Source: Anaerolineae bacterium
Lineage (GTDB): Bacteria; Chloroflexota; Anaerolineae; Aggregatilineales; Phototrophicaceae
Assembly: GCA_022825675.1 (NCBI GenBank)
Contig: JAJDWK010000066.1
Coordinates: 26,183 to 90,182 of the forward strand
Length of the DNA stretch: 64,000 nucleotides
Direction of reading: 5' to 3'
How positions within the stretch are numbered: position 1 is the first letter of the stretch; each line of letters starts with the position of its first letter. A program made the translations under genes and the position numbers. Below the pieces are notes generated by a model. That model was not told where the DNA came from, did not search any database, and saw nothing but the letters and a program-made list of their open reading frames with translations. Positions 33,377 through 41,451 of the stretch are shown one piece after another.

Positions 33377-34362
33377 TAAAAGGGCAGCGCGCGGTTGTAC
33401 TTGCGCCCGGCAAGGTCGCCCTCGAGCAGTTTGCGCTGCCGCCCCCGCCACCAGGGCAGGTGCTGCTGCGCGCCCGCCGCACGCTGATAAGCCCCGGCAC
33501 CGAGCGCGCCTTTTTCCTCAGTCTCGAAAATACCAATGCCAGCTATCCGCTCTATCCCGGCTACAGTTTCGCCGGCGAAGTCATCGCTTGCGGCGCTGAT
33601 GTTAGCGCCCTGCGCGTTGGCGATGCTGTGCTCTGCGCGGCACCACATGCCTCGCATGCGCTTGTGCCTGCAGGCAGCTGCCTCAAAGCGCCGCCAGACC
33701 TGCCCGCGGACGAGGCGGTCTTCTTCAACCTGATGGCGATTGCGATGCAAGGCGTCCGCAAAGCGCGCCTGGAACTCGGCGAGTCGGTGGCGGTGCTGGG
33801 CGCGGGGCTAATCGGCATTTTGTCGCTGCGGCTGGCGCAGCTGGCGGGCGGCTTGCCCGTTATCAGCATGGACTTGGACGCGCAGCGGCTGGAGCTGGCG
33901 CGGGCGCTCGGCGCGGATGCCACCGTGCTCGGCGGCGAGGGCAGCGGTGCCGCGCTTCGTCGCCTGTTGCATGGTGCCGGCGCTGATGTCATCATCGAGG
34001 CGACGGGCGCGCCAGCGGCGCTGGCGGCGGCGCTGCAGCTGGCAGCGGATAAGGGGCGCGTCATCCTGCTGGGCAGCCCGCGCGGCGCGGCGCAAAATAT
34101 CAACTTTTATCCCGATTTGCATCGCCGCGGCTTGATGCTCATCGGCGCGCATGAAATCACGCGCCCGCTGCGGGAAGACAGCCCCGGCTATTGGACGCAG
34201 CGCCGTGAGCATCGCGTCTGCCGCGAGCTGCTGGCGCGGCGGCGCGTACAGCCGCGCCCCTTGATAACGCACACCTACCCCTGGCGCGATTTCCCCCAAG
34301 CCTATGCCCACCTGAAGAACTGGGACCGCGCCGCTATGGGTATACTCATACAATGGACTTGA
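33373..34362 (+). CDS. Medium-chain zinc-type dehydrogenase/reductase family protein
   Basis: 329 residues; ATG at 33373 overlaps the permease stop. The GroES-like N-terminal part shows ISPGTERAFF and YPGYSFAGEVIACG, and the Rossmann part has VAVLGAGLIGILSLRLAQ and ISMDLDAQRLELARALGA. The Asp after strand 2 favours NAD(H). The structural-zinc Cys cluster is absent, so this belongs to the SPG-type subgroup seen in sugar and natural-product operons. Its place after the sugar permeases suggests oxidation of the imported sugar or a derivative. Confidence 0.85.
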   Translation: MIKGQRAVVLAPGKVALEQFALPPPPPGQVLLRARRTLISPGTERAFFLSLENTNASYPLYPGYSFAGEVIACGADVSALRVGDAVLCAAPHASHALVPAGSCLKAPPDLPADEAVFFNLMAIAMQGVRKARLELGESVAVLGAGLIGILSLRLAQLAGGLPVISMDLDAQRLELARALGADATVLGGEGSGAALRRLLHGAGADVIIEATGAPAALAAALQLAADKGRVILLGSPRGAAQNINFYPDLHRRGLMLIGAHEITRPLREDSPGYWTQRREHRVCRELLARRRVQPRPLITHTYPWRDFPQAYAHLKNWDRAAMGILIQWT

Positions 34363-35306
34363 ACTTGATAGCCAAGCCCGCCGAGGCGCGGCGGCAGCTT
34401 TGGGAACTGCTGGGCGCTATCCCGCCGCCATTCCCGCCGCGCGTCAGGCGCATCGCCAAGCGCGAGGAAGCGGCATACACGCTCGAACATTTCCGCTTTC
34501 AAAATGGCTTGGGCGATACCGTGTATGGCTATTTGCTGCTGCCAACGGGCGTCGATTTCCCCGCGCCGGCGCTGCTCTATCATCACGAGCACGGCGGCAA
34601 ATATACACTGGGCAAAGACGCCGCTCTGCGCGTGCGTGAAAATGGCTATGCGCCCGGCATCGCCTTGGCGGAAGCGGGTTTTATCGTGCTGGCGATAGAC
34701 GCCTATGGCTTTGGCGAGCGCGAAACGCTTGGTCCCGGCGGGGCGGCGGAACGCGGCGCTTCCGCCGAGCAGACGCTCTTTAAGCAATTCCTGTGGCAGG
34801 GCAGGACACTCTGGGGCATGATGCTGCACGATGATTTGTGCGCGCTCGCCTATTTGAGCAGCCGTGATGAAGTGGATGCCGCCCGCATCGGTGCCGCTGG
34901 CATGAGCTTGGGCGGCTCCCGCTCGACCTGGGTCGCCGCTCTGGATGAAAGCATCAAAGCGGTGGTGCCGATATCCCAGCTGACGCGCTACCGCGACTTC
35001 GCCGATAGCGGCGGCTACCGCTTGCACAGCATCTATTATTATGTGCCGGGCATGCTGGCTTCCGGCTTTGATATGGAGCAGATCGTCGCGCTGACGGCGC
35101 CGCGCCATCAGCTGATTCTCACTGGCGACAGCGACCCGCTTTCGCCCATCAGCGGCATACACAAAGTGATGGCATACGCAAGCGAAGCCTATCGCCAGGC
35201 TGATGCCGCCGACAGGCTCGAGCTTGTCTTGTACGAAGGCGTCAGCCATGCCTATCTGCCGGCGATGATGGAAGCGATGCTCGCCTTTTTCAAGCGGGTG
35301 CTTTAA
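34353..35306 (+). CDS. Alpha/beta hydrolase (dienelactone hydrolase/acetyl esterase-like)
   Basis: 317 residues, start overlapping the dehydrogenase gene by ten bases. The nucleophile is in GMSLGGSRS, the likely acid Asp in TGDSDPLSP and the His in GVSHAYLP. A conserved YHHEHGGKYTLGKD segment near residue 75 forms the oxyanion region, as in the abhydrolase_7-type esterases. No signal peptide. It may de-esterify the imported carbohydrate inside the cell. It is the last gene of the operon begun at 29890. Confidence 0.85.
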   Translation: MDLNLIAKPAEARRQLWELLGAIPPPFPPRVRRIAKREEAAYTLEHFRFQNGLGDTVYGYLLLPTGVDFPAPALLYHHEHGGKYTLGKDAALRVRENGYAPGIALAEAGFIVLAIDAYGFGERETLGPGGAAERGASAEQTLFKQFLWQGRTLWGMMLHDDLCALAYLSSRDEVDAARIGAAGMSLGGSRSTWVAALDESIKAVVPISQLTRYRDFADSGGYRLHSIYYYVPGMLASGFDMEQIVALTAPRHQLILTGDSDPLSPISGIHKVMAYASEAYRQADAADRLELVLYEGVSHAYLPAMMEAMLAFFKRVL

Positions 35307-35326
35307 GGGCGAATCCGCATAAGTAA

Positions 35327-35591
35327 CAGGGCAATCGCATCAAATTGTTTTTCACCACAAAGACACAAAGGACACAAAGTTTATTCTTGAAATGGCTCTA
35401 TGCTTCTTCATTTATCAGGGTAGTTTGTACACAGCCCTTGCCACCGAGAGCACAGAGGAAAATGAGGACACCGAGTAAAGATTTTAAGTGACTTCTCATG
35501 CTTTTCTCGGTGTATCTCGGTGTCCTCGGTGGTTAAATTTGCGTTTTATTCGGCTTGTTATGGTGAATTAGTATTTGATGCAATCGCCCTG
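35327..35591. mobile_element. MITE-like element (family A1), 265 bp, with inverted ends and 10-bp target duplication
   Basis: Left end CAGGGCAATCGCATCAAAT (35327-35345) and the inverted right end (35573-35591) match at 17 of 19 positions. The direct repeat GCATAAGTAA flanks it exactly (35317-35326 and 35592-35601). Inside are a CACAAAGG-rich module (35353-35379) and a hairpin module CCACCGAG/CTCGGTGG (35441-35448, 35525-35532). It has no coding capacity of note. The stretch from here to 35720 has no gene. Confidence 0.75.
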
Positions 35592-35609
35592 GCATAAGTA
35601 ATGCCGATT

Positions 35610-35637
35610 TTGCGCAGCGCCAGCGGCTTGGTATACT
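35610..35637 (+). promoter_or_regulatory. Possible promoter of the second plus-strand sugar ABC operon
   Basis: TTGCGC (35610-35615), a 16-base spacer and TATACT (35632-35637) lie 83 bases before the SBP start. The right end of element A1 is only 18 bases upstream of the -35 box. Confidence 0.4.
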
Positions 35638-35720
35638 CGGCGTCTAGCGGTGGGCGCGGGCAATCCGCGGCTGCGGCATTCTCGAAATGTTCAGTTTCTT
35701 TAGGATTAGGAGGAAGCAGC

Positions 35721-36995
35721 ATGTCTAGAAAACTATTGTTCAGCGGGTTCGCGGTGCTTTTGGCGCTTTTGATGATGAGCGTCGGCGTACAAGCGCAGGA
35801 CACCACCCTCACCTTCATCTCCTGGCAGGTGGATGAGCCGGGGGTCGGCGATTGGTGGCGCAGCGCCATCGACGAATTTGAAAGCCGGCACGAGGGCGTC
35901 ACGATTGAGTTCACCAAAGTCGCCCGCCCCGAATATGCCGATACTTTCCTGACGCTCTTCGCCGGCGGCACCCCGCCCGATATCGTGCACCTCGCCGCTT
36001 TTGAGTTCCAGCAATTCGCCGATGCCGGCTGGATGGAAGACCTCGCCCCTTGGGTCGAGAATTCCGAGCTGGACCTCGACGGCTGGGCGGGCCAAGTCAA
36101 ATGTATGTGGGAAGGCGAGATGAGCTGCATCATGCTGCTCTACTTCGGCTTTGTCATGGTCGTGAATGACGCGATTCTCGAGTCCATCGACATGGATGCG
36201 CCGACCAACTGGGAAGAAATGATTGCCGTCCTGCGCGCCGCCACCCAGGATACCGATGGTGATGGCATCGTTGACCAATGGGGCATCTGCCACCATACCA
36301 ACGAAGGCAGCCAATACGCTTCCCAGTTGCTGAGCTATGTCGTTGGCGCCGGCGCGTACTGGACCAGCGCCGAAGGCGAAGTTACCATCGATACGCCCGA
36401 GATGGCGGAGGGTTTGTCCCGCTGGAAGACCGTCTTTGACGAAGGCCTCAGCCCGCTGGACCTGTCCTCGGGCGATTGCCACCAGCTGATGATGGAAGGC
36501 AAATTGGCGACCCGCATGGAAGGCTCCTGGGTCTACAATTTTGTGCGCCGCGCCGAGCCCGAAATCCAGCAGCACCTGCGCATCGTGCCAGTGCCCTTTG
36601 CCGTGCCCGTTGGTGGCGGCAGCAATGTCATCGGCATGGCGAGCGAGATTAGCGATGAGCGCAAGCAGTTGGTCTGGGAATTTATCGAGATTATCACCTC
36701 CCAGGAATATCAAGAGCAGTTCGGCGTGAATGTCGGCAACCCGGCACCGCGCCCCGGCACCTTGACCGACGAAATCTATGAAGCCGTCCCGCATGTGGAT
36801 ATCCTGGTGGCGTCACAGACGACCGCCTCGGAAAATGGCATCGACCGCAGCCCCACCGGCTTGCAAATCGTCTATAACGAATTTGCCAAACTCGTGCGTG
36901 ATGAGGCGCAGCGCATGATTGCGGAAGATATCGACCCGGCGGAAACCGCCGCGCACTTGCAGGCGCTCGCCGTTGAGCTGCAGCAGGATATGTAA
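35721..36995 (+). CDS. Carbohydrate ABC transporter substrate-binding protein (SBP family 1)
   Basis: 424 residues from the ATG at 35721, preceded by AGGAGG. The signal peptide ends VGVQAQ. The mature protein shows LTFISWQVDEPGVGDWWRSAIDEFE, GGTPPDIVHLAAFEFQQFA and LMMEGKLATRMEGSWV, the usual family 1 layout. It is followed by a strong hairpin and two permease genes (37088, 38067), completing an importer without an ATPase. The ligand is unknown. It is only distantly similar to the other family 1 proteins in the window, so it probably serves a different sugar. Confidence 0.92.
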   Translation: MSRKLLFSGFAVLLALLMMSVGVQAQDTTLTFISWQVDEPGVGDWWRSAIDEFESRHEGVTIEFTKVARPEYADTFLTLFAGGTPPDIVHLAAFEFQQFADAGWMEDLAPWVENSELDLDGWAGQVKCMWEGEMSCIMLLYFGFVMVVNDAILESIDMDAPTNWEEMIAVLRAATQDTDGDGIVDQWGICHHTNEGSQYASQLLSYVVGAGAYWTSAEGEVTIDTPEMAEGLSRWKTVFDEGLSPLDLSSGDCHQLMMEGKLATRMEGSWVYNFVRRAEPEIQQHLRIVPVPFAVPVGGGSNVIGMASEISDERKQLVWEFIEIITSQEYQEQFGVNVGNPAPRPGTLTDEIYEAVPHVDILVASQTTASENGIDRSPTGLQIVYNEFAKLVRDEAQRMIAEDIDPAETAAHLQALAVELQQDM

Positions 36996-37020
36996 ACCTG
37001 CCGTGTAAAAAGTTGCATAA

Positions 37021-37052
37021 GCCGAGGGCATGGCGGCTTGTATGCCCTCGGC
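37021..37052 (+). terminator. Stem-loop between SBP and permease genes
   Basis: GCCGAGGGCAT pairs perfectly with ATGCCCTCGGC (11 bp, 10-base loop), 26 bases after the SBP stop and 36 bases before the permease start. TTTAA follows shortly, so it could be a leaky terminator or RNA stabiliser. Confidence 0.65.
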
Positions 37053-37087
37053 AGCTTTAAGCGTATCGCGGGAAAATCTACTGAGGC

Positions 37088-38041
37088 TTGCCACTCTTGA
37101 CGAGCCAGGCTAGCGGGCGCGGGGAGCGGCTCGGCGCGGCTGCGCCGCGCTGGAGCTTGTGGAACCCCGCCAACCGCTCACTATTTGCGTATTTGCTGCT
37201 GCTGCCGGCGGTAGTGTTGACCGCCGCCATCATCGTCTATCCCATCCTCTCGGCGATAGACCTTAGCTTTCAGCGCATCAAAATCGCCAAATTGGGGCGT
37301 TCCCGCGCGCCCTGGACGCTGCGCAATTATGAGGAGCTATTCCAATCGCCAGAATTCTTGCAAGCCATCTGGGTAACCATCACCCTTGTCGCTGCCGTAA
37401 CCTTGCTGTCCTACATCATCGGCTTGGGCACGGCGGTGCTGGTGAATCAGCGTTTTGCCGGGCGGCGGGCGGCGCGCGTGTTGGTGGCGGTGCCTTGGGC
37501 GGTGCCCTCGGTGATGGCGGCGGTGATTTGGTGGTGGCTCTTTGACAGCTCCTTCGGCTTAATCAATTGGGCGCTGGTGCGCAGCGGCTTGAGCAGCCAG
37601 ATGATCCCCTGGCTGTCAACCCAGGGTGCCGCCTTTTTTGTCATTGTTGTGGTCATGGTGTGGAAGGGCTATCCCTTCATCTCGGTGATAATGCTGGCGG
37701 GCTTGCAATCCATCCCGCTGGAATTGTACGATGCGGCGAAGGTCGATGGCGCTAACGGCTGGAATCGCTTTCGCTTCATCACTTTGCCGGGCTTGCGCTC
37801 GGTCCGCGGCATCGCCCTCATCCTCATTATGCTATGGGTCTTCCGCGATTTTCCCATCATCTACATTTTGACTGGCGGCGGACCGCAAAACAGCACCCAA
37901 ACCCTGGCGATTATGACCTATCAAGAAGCCTTTAAGTTTCACGACTTCGGTTATGCCGCGGCGATTGGCGTCATCACGCTCATCATCAGCGTCATCGCCA
38001 GCTGGTTTATGGTGCGCCGCAGCGACCAGCCTATCTATTAA
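37088..38041 (+). CDS. Sugar ABC transporter permease, MalF-like
   Basis: 317 residues from a TTG at 37088 with GAGG just upstream. Features: SLFAYLLLLPAVVLTAAIIVYPILSAIDLSF, LRNYEELFQSPEF, and the ATPase-contact loop LYDAAKVDGANGWNRFRFITLPGL. YILTGGGPQNSTQTL lies near the end. It pairs with the 38067-38897 product. Confidence 0.9.
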   Translation: MPLLTSQASGRGERLGAAAPRWSLWNPANRSLFAYLLLLPAVVLTAAIIVYPILSAIDLSFQRIKIAKLGRSRAPWTLRNYEELFQSPEFLQAIWVTITLVAAVTLLSYIIGLGTAVLVNQRFAGRRAARVLVAVPWAVPSVMAAVIWWWLFDSSFGLINWALVRSGLSSQMIPWLSTQGAAFFVIVVVMVWKGYPFISVIMLAGLQSIPLELYDAAKVDGANGWNRFRFITLPGLRSVRGIALILIMLWVFRDFPIIYILTGGGPQNSTQTLAIMTYQEAFKFHDFGYAAAIGVITLIISVIASWFMVRRSDQPIY

Positions 38042-38066
38042 AAGACGAGACCGAAGAGACAGTGCC

Positions 38067-38897
38067 ATGGCGCGCAGCCGGACAGAATCCGCAATGCTTT
38101 ACGCGGTGGTCATCGCGGTCATCATCGTTTTGATATTCCCGCTGTATTGGATGTTTAATACATCGCTGGCGCCGTCAACGCAGCTGCGCCGCTTCCCGCC
38201 GGTATTTATTCAGCCGGAGCCGACCGTCGCCGCCTACCAGCAAATCTTCGCCGAGCGCCCGATTGGGCTCTGGCTGCGCAACTCGGCGGCAGTCGCGCTG
38301 TCGTCAACCGCGCTGTCCATGTTTGTCAGCGTCTTGGCGGGTTACAGCATCTCGCGGATTCGCGCGCGCGGCTCCCAGGCTGTCGGGCTCTTTTTTCTGA
38401 TGAGCCGCATGCTGCCCAGCACATTGATTATCATCCCGCTCTTTGTCAGCTTCCGCCAATTGCAGCTGATAGGCGATTTGAAGTCGCTGGTGCTCGCCCA
38501 TGCGACCTTCATCACGCCCTTCGCCGTCTGGATGCTGAAAGGTTATTTCGATACCATCCCCGCCGAGCTGGAAGACGCGGCGATGATTGACGGCTGCAAC
38601 CCTTTGAGCGCGCTGCTGCGCGTCGTCTTGCCGCTGTCCGCGCCCGGCCTGGCGGCGACAACGCTTTATGGCTTTGTGCTGTCCTGGAACGATTATGTCT
38701 TCGCGCGCACATTCCTGGTGGCGAATCAAAAAGCCTGGACGGTGAATGTCGGCGTCGCCTCGTTAAAAGGCGAATATCTGACCGAATGGAACGAAATTAT
38801 GGCGGGCTCGCTCATCGCGATGCTGCCGATTGTGCTCGCCTATCTGTTTTTGGAACGCTTCCTGGTCAGCGGTTTGACGGCGGGCTCGTCCAAATAA
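38067..38897 (+). CDS. Sugar ABC transporter permease, MalG-like
   Basis: 276 residues from the ATG at 38067; a longer frame overlaps the previous gene and is not used. It has six helices, starting AVVIAVIIVLIFPLYWMFNTSLAP, the EAA loop LEDAAMIDGCNPLSALLRVVLPLSAP, and the end ERFLVSGLTAGSSK. The family's normal length is kept, in contrast to the enlarged MalG-like protein at 32300-33376. The gene ends the operon; repeat elements begin 16 bases later. Confidence 0.9.
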   Translation: MARSRTESAMLYAVVIAVIIVLIFPLYWMFNTSLAPSTQLRRFPPVFIQPEPTVAAYQQIFAERPIGLWLRNSAAVALSSTALSMFVSVLAGYSISRIRARGSQAVGLFFLMSRMLPSTLIIIPLFVSFRQLQLIGDLKSLVLAHATFITPFAVWMLKGYFDTIPAELEDAAMIDGCNPLSALLRVVLPLSAPGLAATTLYGFVLSWNDYVFARTFLVANQKAWTVNVGVASLKGEYLTEWNEIMAGSLIAMLPIVLAYLFLERFLVSGLTAGSSK

Positions 38898-38913
38898 CTA
38901 AGCGCCCCATCCT

Positions 38914-39021
38914 CAGGGCAATCGCATCAAATTCTTATTCACCACAAAGGCACAAAGGGCACAAAGTTTTTCTTGAATGGCTCTATGCTTCTTCATTTAT
39001 CACGGCAGTTTGTACACCGCC
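38914..39021. mobile_element. Left half of a family A element, truncated
   Basis: It starts CAGGGCAATCGCATCAAAT and keeps the CACAAAGG module and the ATGGCTCTATGCTTCTTCAT word of element A1. The match stops at GTTTGTACAC, exactly where the element at 39022 begins, so the right half has been lost or displaced. Confidence 0.6.
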
Positions 39022-39226
39022 CAGAGCAATCGCACCAGATTATTTTTACCACCGAGTACACCGAGATTTTTTCGCAAATTCGCAAAAAAGTAGGTGATGT
39101 AGGGGCGTTTCGCCGAAACGCCCGCAAGATTCTGCTAATTTGCGTGGACGATCCAAGTCTCGCCCCCACATTTTGCTTGATTTACGCGGTGTTTTTGATG
39201 TTTATGATTCTGGTGCGATTGCTCTG
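39022..39226. mobile_element. Second MITE-like element (family C), 205 bp, with perfect 18-bp inverted ends
   Basis: CAGAGCAATCGCACCAGA (39022-39039) is repeated inverted at 39209-39226 without mismatch. These ends are a variant of the family A ends. Inside is a 10-bp stem GGGCGTTTCG/CGAAACGCCC (39103-39123). There is no clear target duplication. It lies directly behind the truncated family A copy, in a 580-base region (38898-39478) without genes. Confidence 0.65.
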
Positions 39227-39383
39227 CCCCTAGCCCCCTCTCTGAATCATCGGAGAGAGGGGATCGCAAAGGAAGCAGTTGGGATTAGCTGTTCAGTATC
39301 ATACATATCAGCAACAAACACACAGATTCAGCGACGAGTCACCCTTCTCCGTTGATACGGGGAAGGGCTGGGGATGGGGTAGA
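39227..39383. repeat. C/G-rich intergenic repeat units
   Basis: CCCCTAGCCCCCTCTCTGAA...GGAGAGAGGGG forms one inverted unit; a second reads CCCTTCTCCGTTGATACGGG, then GAAGGGCTGGGGATGGGGTAG. The second has the same plan as the repeats at 31250-31290 and 63901-63963. Confidence 0.5.
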
Positions 39384-39432
39384 AAAAGGTGTCCCCTCGT
39401 CAGCCCTGATGCCAGGGCGGGGCTGCGCGCTG

Positions 39433-39441
39433 TGATATAAT
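39433..39441 (+). promoter_or_regulatory. Extended -10 promoter before the GH18-like gene
   Basis: TGATATAAT contains a perfect -10 box (39436-39441) with the TGn extension, 38 bases before the ATG at 39479. The -35 region is weak, as is usual for extended -10 sites. Confidence 0.5.
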
Positions 39442-39478
39442 GCTGCCTAAAGTTGAAATGCTATTCTTTGGATAAAGT

Positions 39479-40585
39479 ATGTCCTCCTCTCATGAAGCTG
39501 ATGTGGAGCAGGCGGGCGAAGCCAGCAGCCCGCTTGGCAAACTGCGCGCGCTTAGGCTGTCGGCGCTGCTCGCGCCCCGCAATCGGCTGAAGCTTGGCGC
39601 GGCTTTGCTGGTCGCTGTTGCCGCGATTGCCTTAGCCAGCCTGCTATTTCCCGCGCCCAGCGGCGAGCCAGTCCCACTTGACAATGCCATTTGGCTTGAC
39701 CGCGCCTGGGCTTATGGCGAGCAAACGGGTGGCCGCCTAGCGGAATTAACCGGGCAGATGGCAGAAAACCAAGTTGGCAAAGCCTATGCTTTCATCAGCT
39801 CTTTGGGTGCCGACAATCGTTGGTCTGGCGGCTCCCAGGGCAATCTCAGCTTCATGGAAGTCAGCGAAACTATCGGGGATTTTGTCGCCGACTTCAAAAG
39901 CCAGGACGAACGGCTGTCCCTCTATGCCTGGATCGAGATTTGGATACATCTTGACGCCGATGGCTACCGCCTGGACGACCGCGAGCTGCATGCCAATGTC
40001 GCTGATTTTGCGCGGCTTCTGGTAGATCAACTGGGCTTTGATGGCGTGCTGCTGGATGTCAAGCCGCTGTTTTCTGACAATGATGATCTGATTCGTTTGA
40101 TTCGCCGCATCCGCTCGGCTATCGGCGCGGAGAAAGCCATCGCGGTCGCGCTGACAGCCGATTTGACGCCTATTGATGCCCAGTTGCAAGCCGTCCCGGC
40201 AATCGCCCCGGGCACGATGTGGTCGCCGAGCTTCAAGCAGCGCCTATTGCTCTCCGCCGATGAAGTTGTGCTTTTGATGTATCAAAGCTATCGGCAGCAG
40301 CCGCTGGATTATGTGAATTGGATTGCCTATCATGTCGAAACTTATATCAATCTGCTGGAAACGCCCACCAATATCGTCATCAGCATCCCCAATTACAGCG
40401 GCGCCAGCAGCGCCCATAACCCGGCAATCGAGACGATGGCGACCGCCCTCGACGGCTTGCGCGAGGGGCTGCGGCGGCTGGACGAAGAGCAGCAGGCTTT
40501 GCTGACGGGCGTCGCCATTTATAGTGATAAGCCGCTAAGCCCGGCGGAGTGGAATACCTTCCGCGAATTTTGGCTAGAGCGATAG
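39479..40585 (+). CDS. Membrane-anchored GH18-like TIM-barrel protein
   Basis: 368 residues. A cytoplasmic tail of about 40 residues is followed by one transmembrane helix (LGAALLVAVAAIALASLLF) and a large outer domain. The domain resembles GH18-type barrels, with AYAFISSLGADNRW, LSLYAWIEIWI, the strand 4 motif GFDGVLLDVKPLF, and VVLLMYQSY. In active GH18 enzymes strand 4 ends DxxDxDxE; here the last position is Lys and a middle Asp is Leu, so hydrolase activity is doubtful and sugar binding is more likely. I do not recognise a closer family. It stands alone between repeats and the aminotransferase gene. Confidence 0.65.
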   Translation: MSSSHEADVEQAGEASSPLGKLRALRLSALLAPRNRLKLGAALLVAVAAIALASLLFPAPSGEPVPLDNAIWLDRAWAYGEQTGGRLAELTGQMAENQVGKAYAFISSLGADNRWSGGSQGNLSFMEVSETIGDFVADFKSQDERLSLYAWIEIWIHLDADGYRLDDRELHANVADFARLLVDQLGFDGVLLDVKPLFSDNDDLIRLIRRIRSAIGAEKAIAVALTADLTPIDAQLQAVPAIAPGTMWSPSFKQRLLLSADEVVLLMYQSYRQQPLDYVNWIAYHVETYINLLETPTNIVISIPNYSGASSAHNPAIETMATALDGLREGLRRLDEEQQALLTGVAIYSDKPLSPAEWNTFREFWLER

Positions 40586-40620
40586 CCTAGCGAGACAAGC
40601 GAGAGACAGGCGGAGCGACC

Positions 40621-41451
40621 GTGCCGGCTATCGTCAAACTTCTCACCGAGCGGGGGCTGGCTGCAGCCCCGCAGCGCGTCAATAGCTTGAGCGAAGCTGC
40701 CCGCTATGAGCCGCGCGAAGGCGTGTATACTGTCGCCAACACCTTCAATCAGACGCAGACCTTGCTGCTGGACGCGCATTTGCAGCGGCTGGAGGATTCG
40801 GCGGCGCGGGCGGGCTTCTCCCCGCAGATAGAGCGGGCGCGGCTGCGGGCGGCGCTGCGGACAATGATACTGGACTCCGGCTACGGCGATGTCCGCTTTC
40901 GCATCTCGGTAGCGGCGGCGACGCCGCGGGAAGCGCTGCTGTCGATCGAGCCATTTCACGCGCCGCCGCCGGAGCTCATCCGCCGCGGCGCGCGCTGCGC
41001 CACATCAAGCGCCGCCCGCCGCCAAGACCCCGCCGCCAAGACCAACGATTGGATGCACACGCGCCGAGCGCTGACAGCCAGCAGACCACCAGAAATCTAT
41101 GAGACCTTCCTGCTGGATGACAGCGGCGCTATGCTGGAAGGGTATACGAGCAATTTCTTCGCGCTGCGCGCTGGCACCGTCTACACCGCGGCTGAAGGCG
41201 TGCTGGCGGGGGTGGCGCGCCGTATCGTCTTGGAAGTATGCGCGGGCATCGCGCCGCTGCGCCTGCGTCCGCCGCATATAGGCGATATCGAGCGCTTTGA
41301 CGAAGCCTTTTTGACCAGCAGCAGCCGCGGCATCATCCCCGTGGTGGCGATTGACGGCATTGCCATCGGCAGCGGCGTCCCCGGCGCGCTGACATTAAGC
41401 CTGCGCGCAGCCTATCAACAGTGGGTGGGCGAGCGCCTGGAAGAACTGTAA
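40621..41451 (+). CDS. Class IV PLP aminotransferase (BCAT/4-amino-4-deoxychorismate lyase family)
   Basis: 276 residues from a GTG at 40621 (GCGGAGCGACC upstream). Fold-type IV landmarks: the early LLLDAHLQRLEDSAARAG, VRFRISV, the PLP lysine K140 in AAKTNDW, the catalytic Glu in MLEGYTSNFF and EAFLTSSSRGIIPVVAID at the C-terminus. It could be a branched-chain aminotransferase, a D-amino acid aminotransferase or PabC; there is no folate gene nearby to decide. Its stop overlaps the ATG of the next small gene. Confidence 0.88.
   Translation: MPAIVKLLTERGLAAAPQRVNSLSEAARYEPREGVYTVANTFNQTQTLLLDAHLQRLEDSAARAGFSPQIERARLRAALRTMILDSGYGDVRFRISVAAATPREALLSIEPFHAPPPELIRRGARCATSSAARRQDPAAKTNDWMHTRRALTASRPPEIYETFLLDDSGAMLEGYTSNFFALRAGTVYTAAEGVLAGVARRIVLEVCAGIAPLRLRPPHIGDIERFDEAFLTSSSRGIIPVVAIDGIAIGSGVPGALTLSLRAAYQQWVGERLEEL

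Noticed and set aside
35353..35379. CACAAAGACACAAAGGACACAAAG as a possible CRISPR or tandem array
   Set aside because: The period is about nine bases with no spacers; it belongs to the inner module of a repeat element found again at 38940 onward. No cas gene is in the window.
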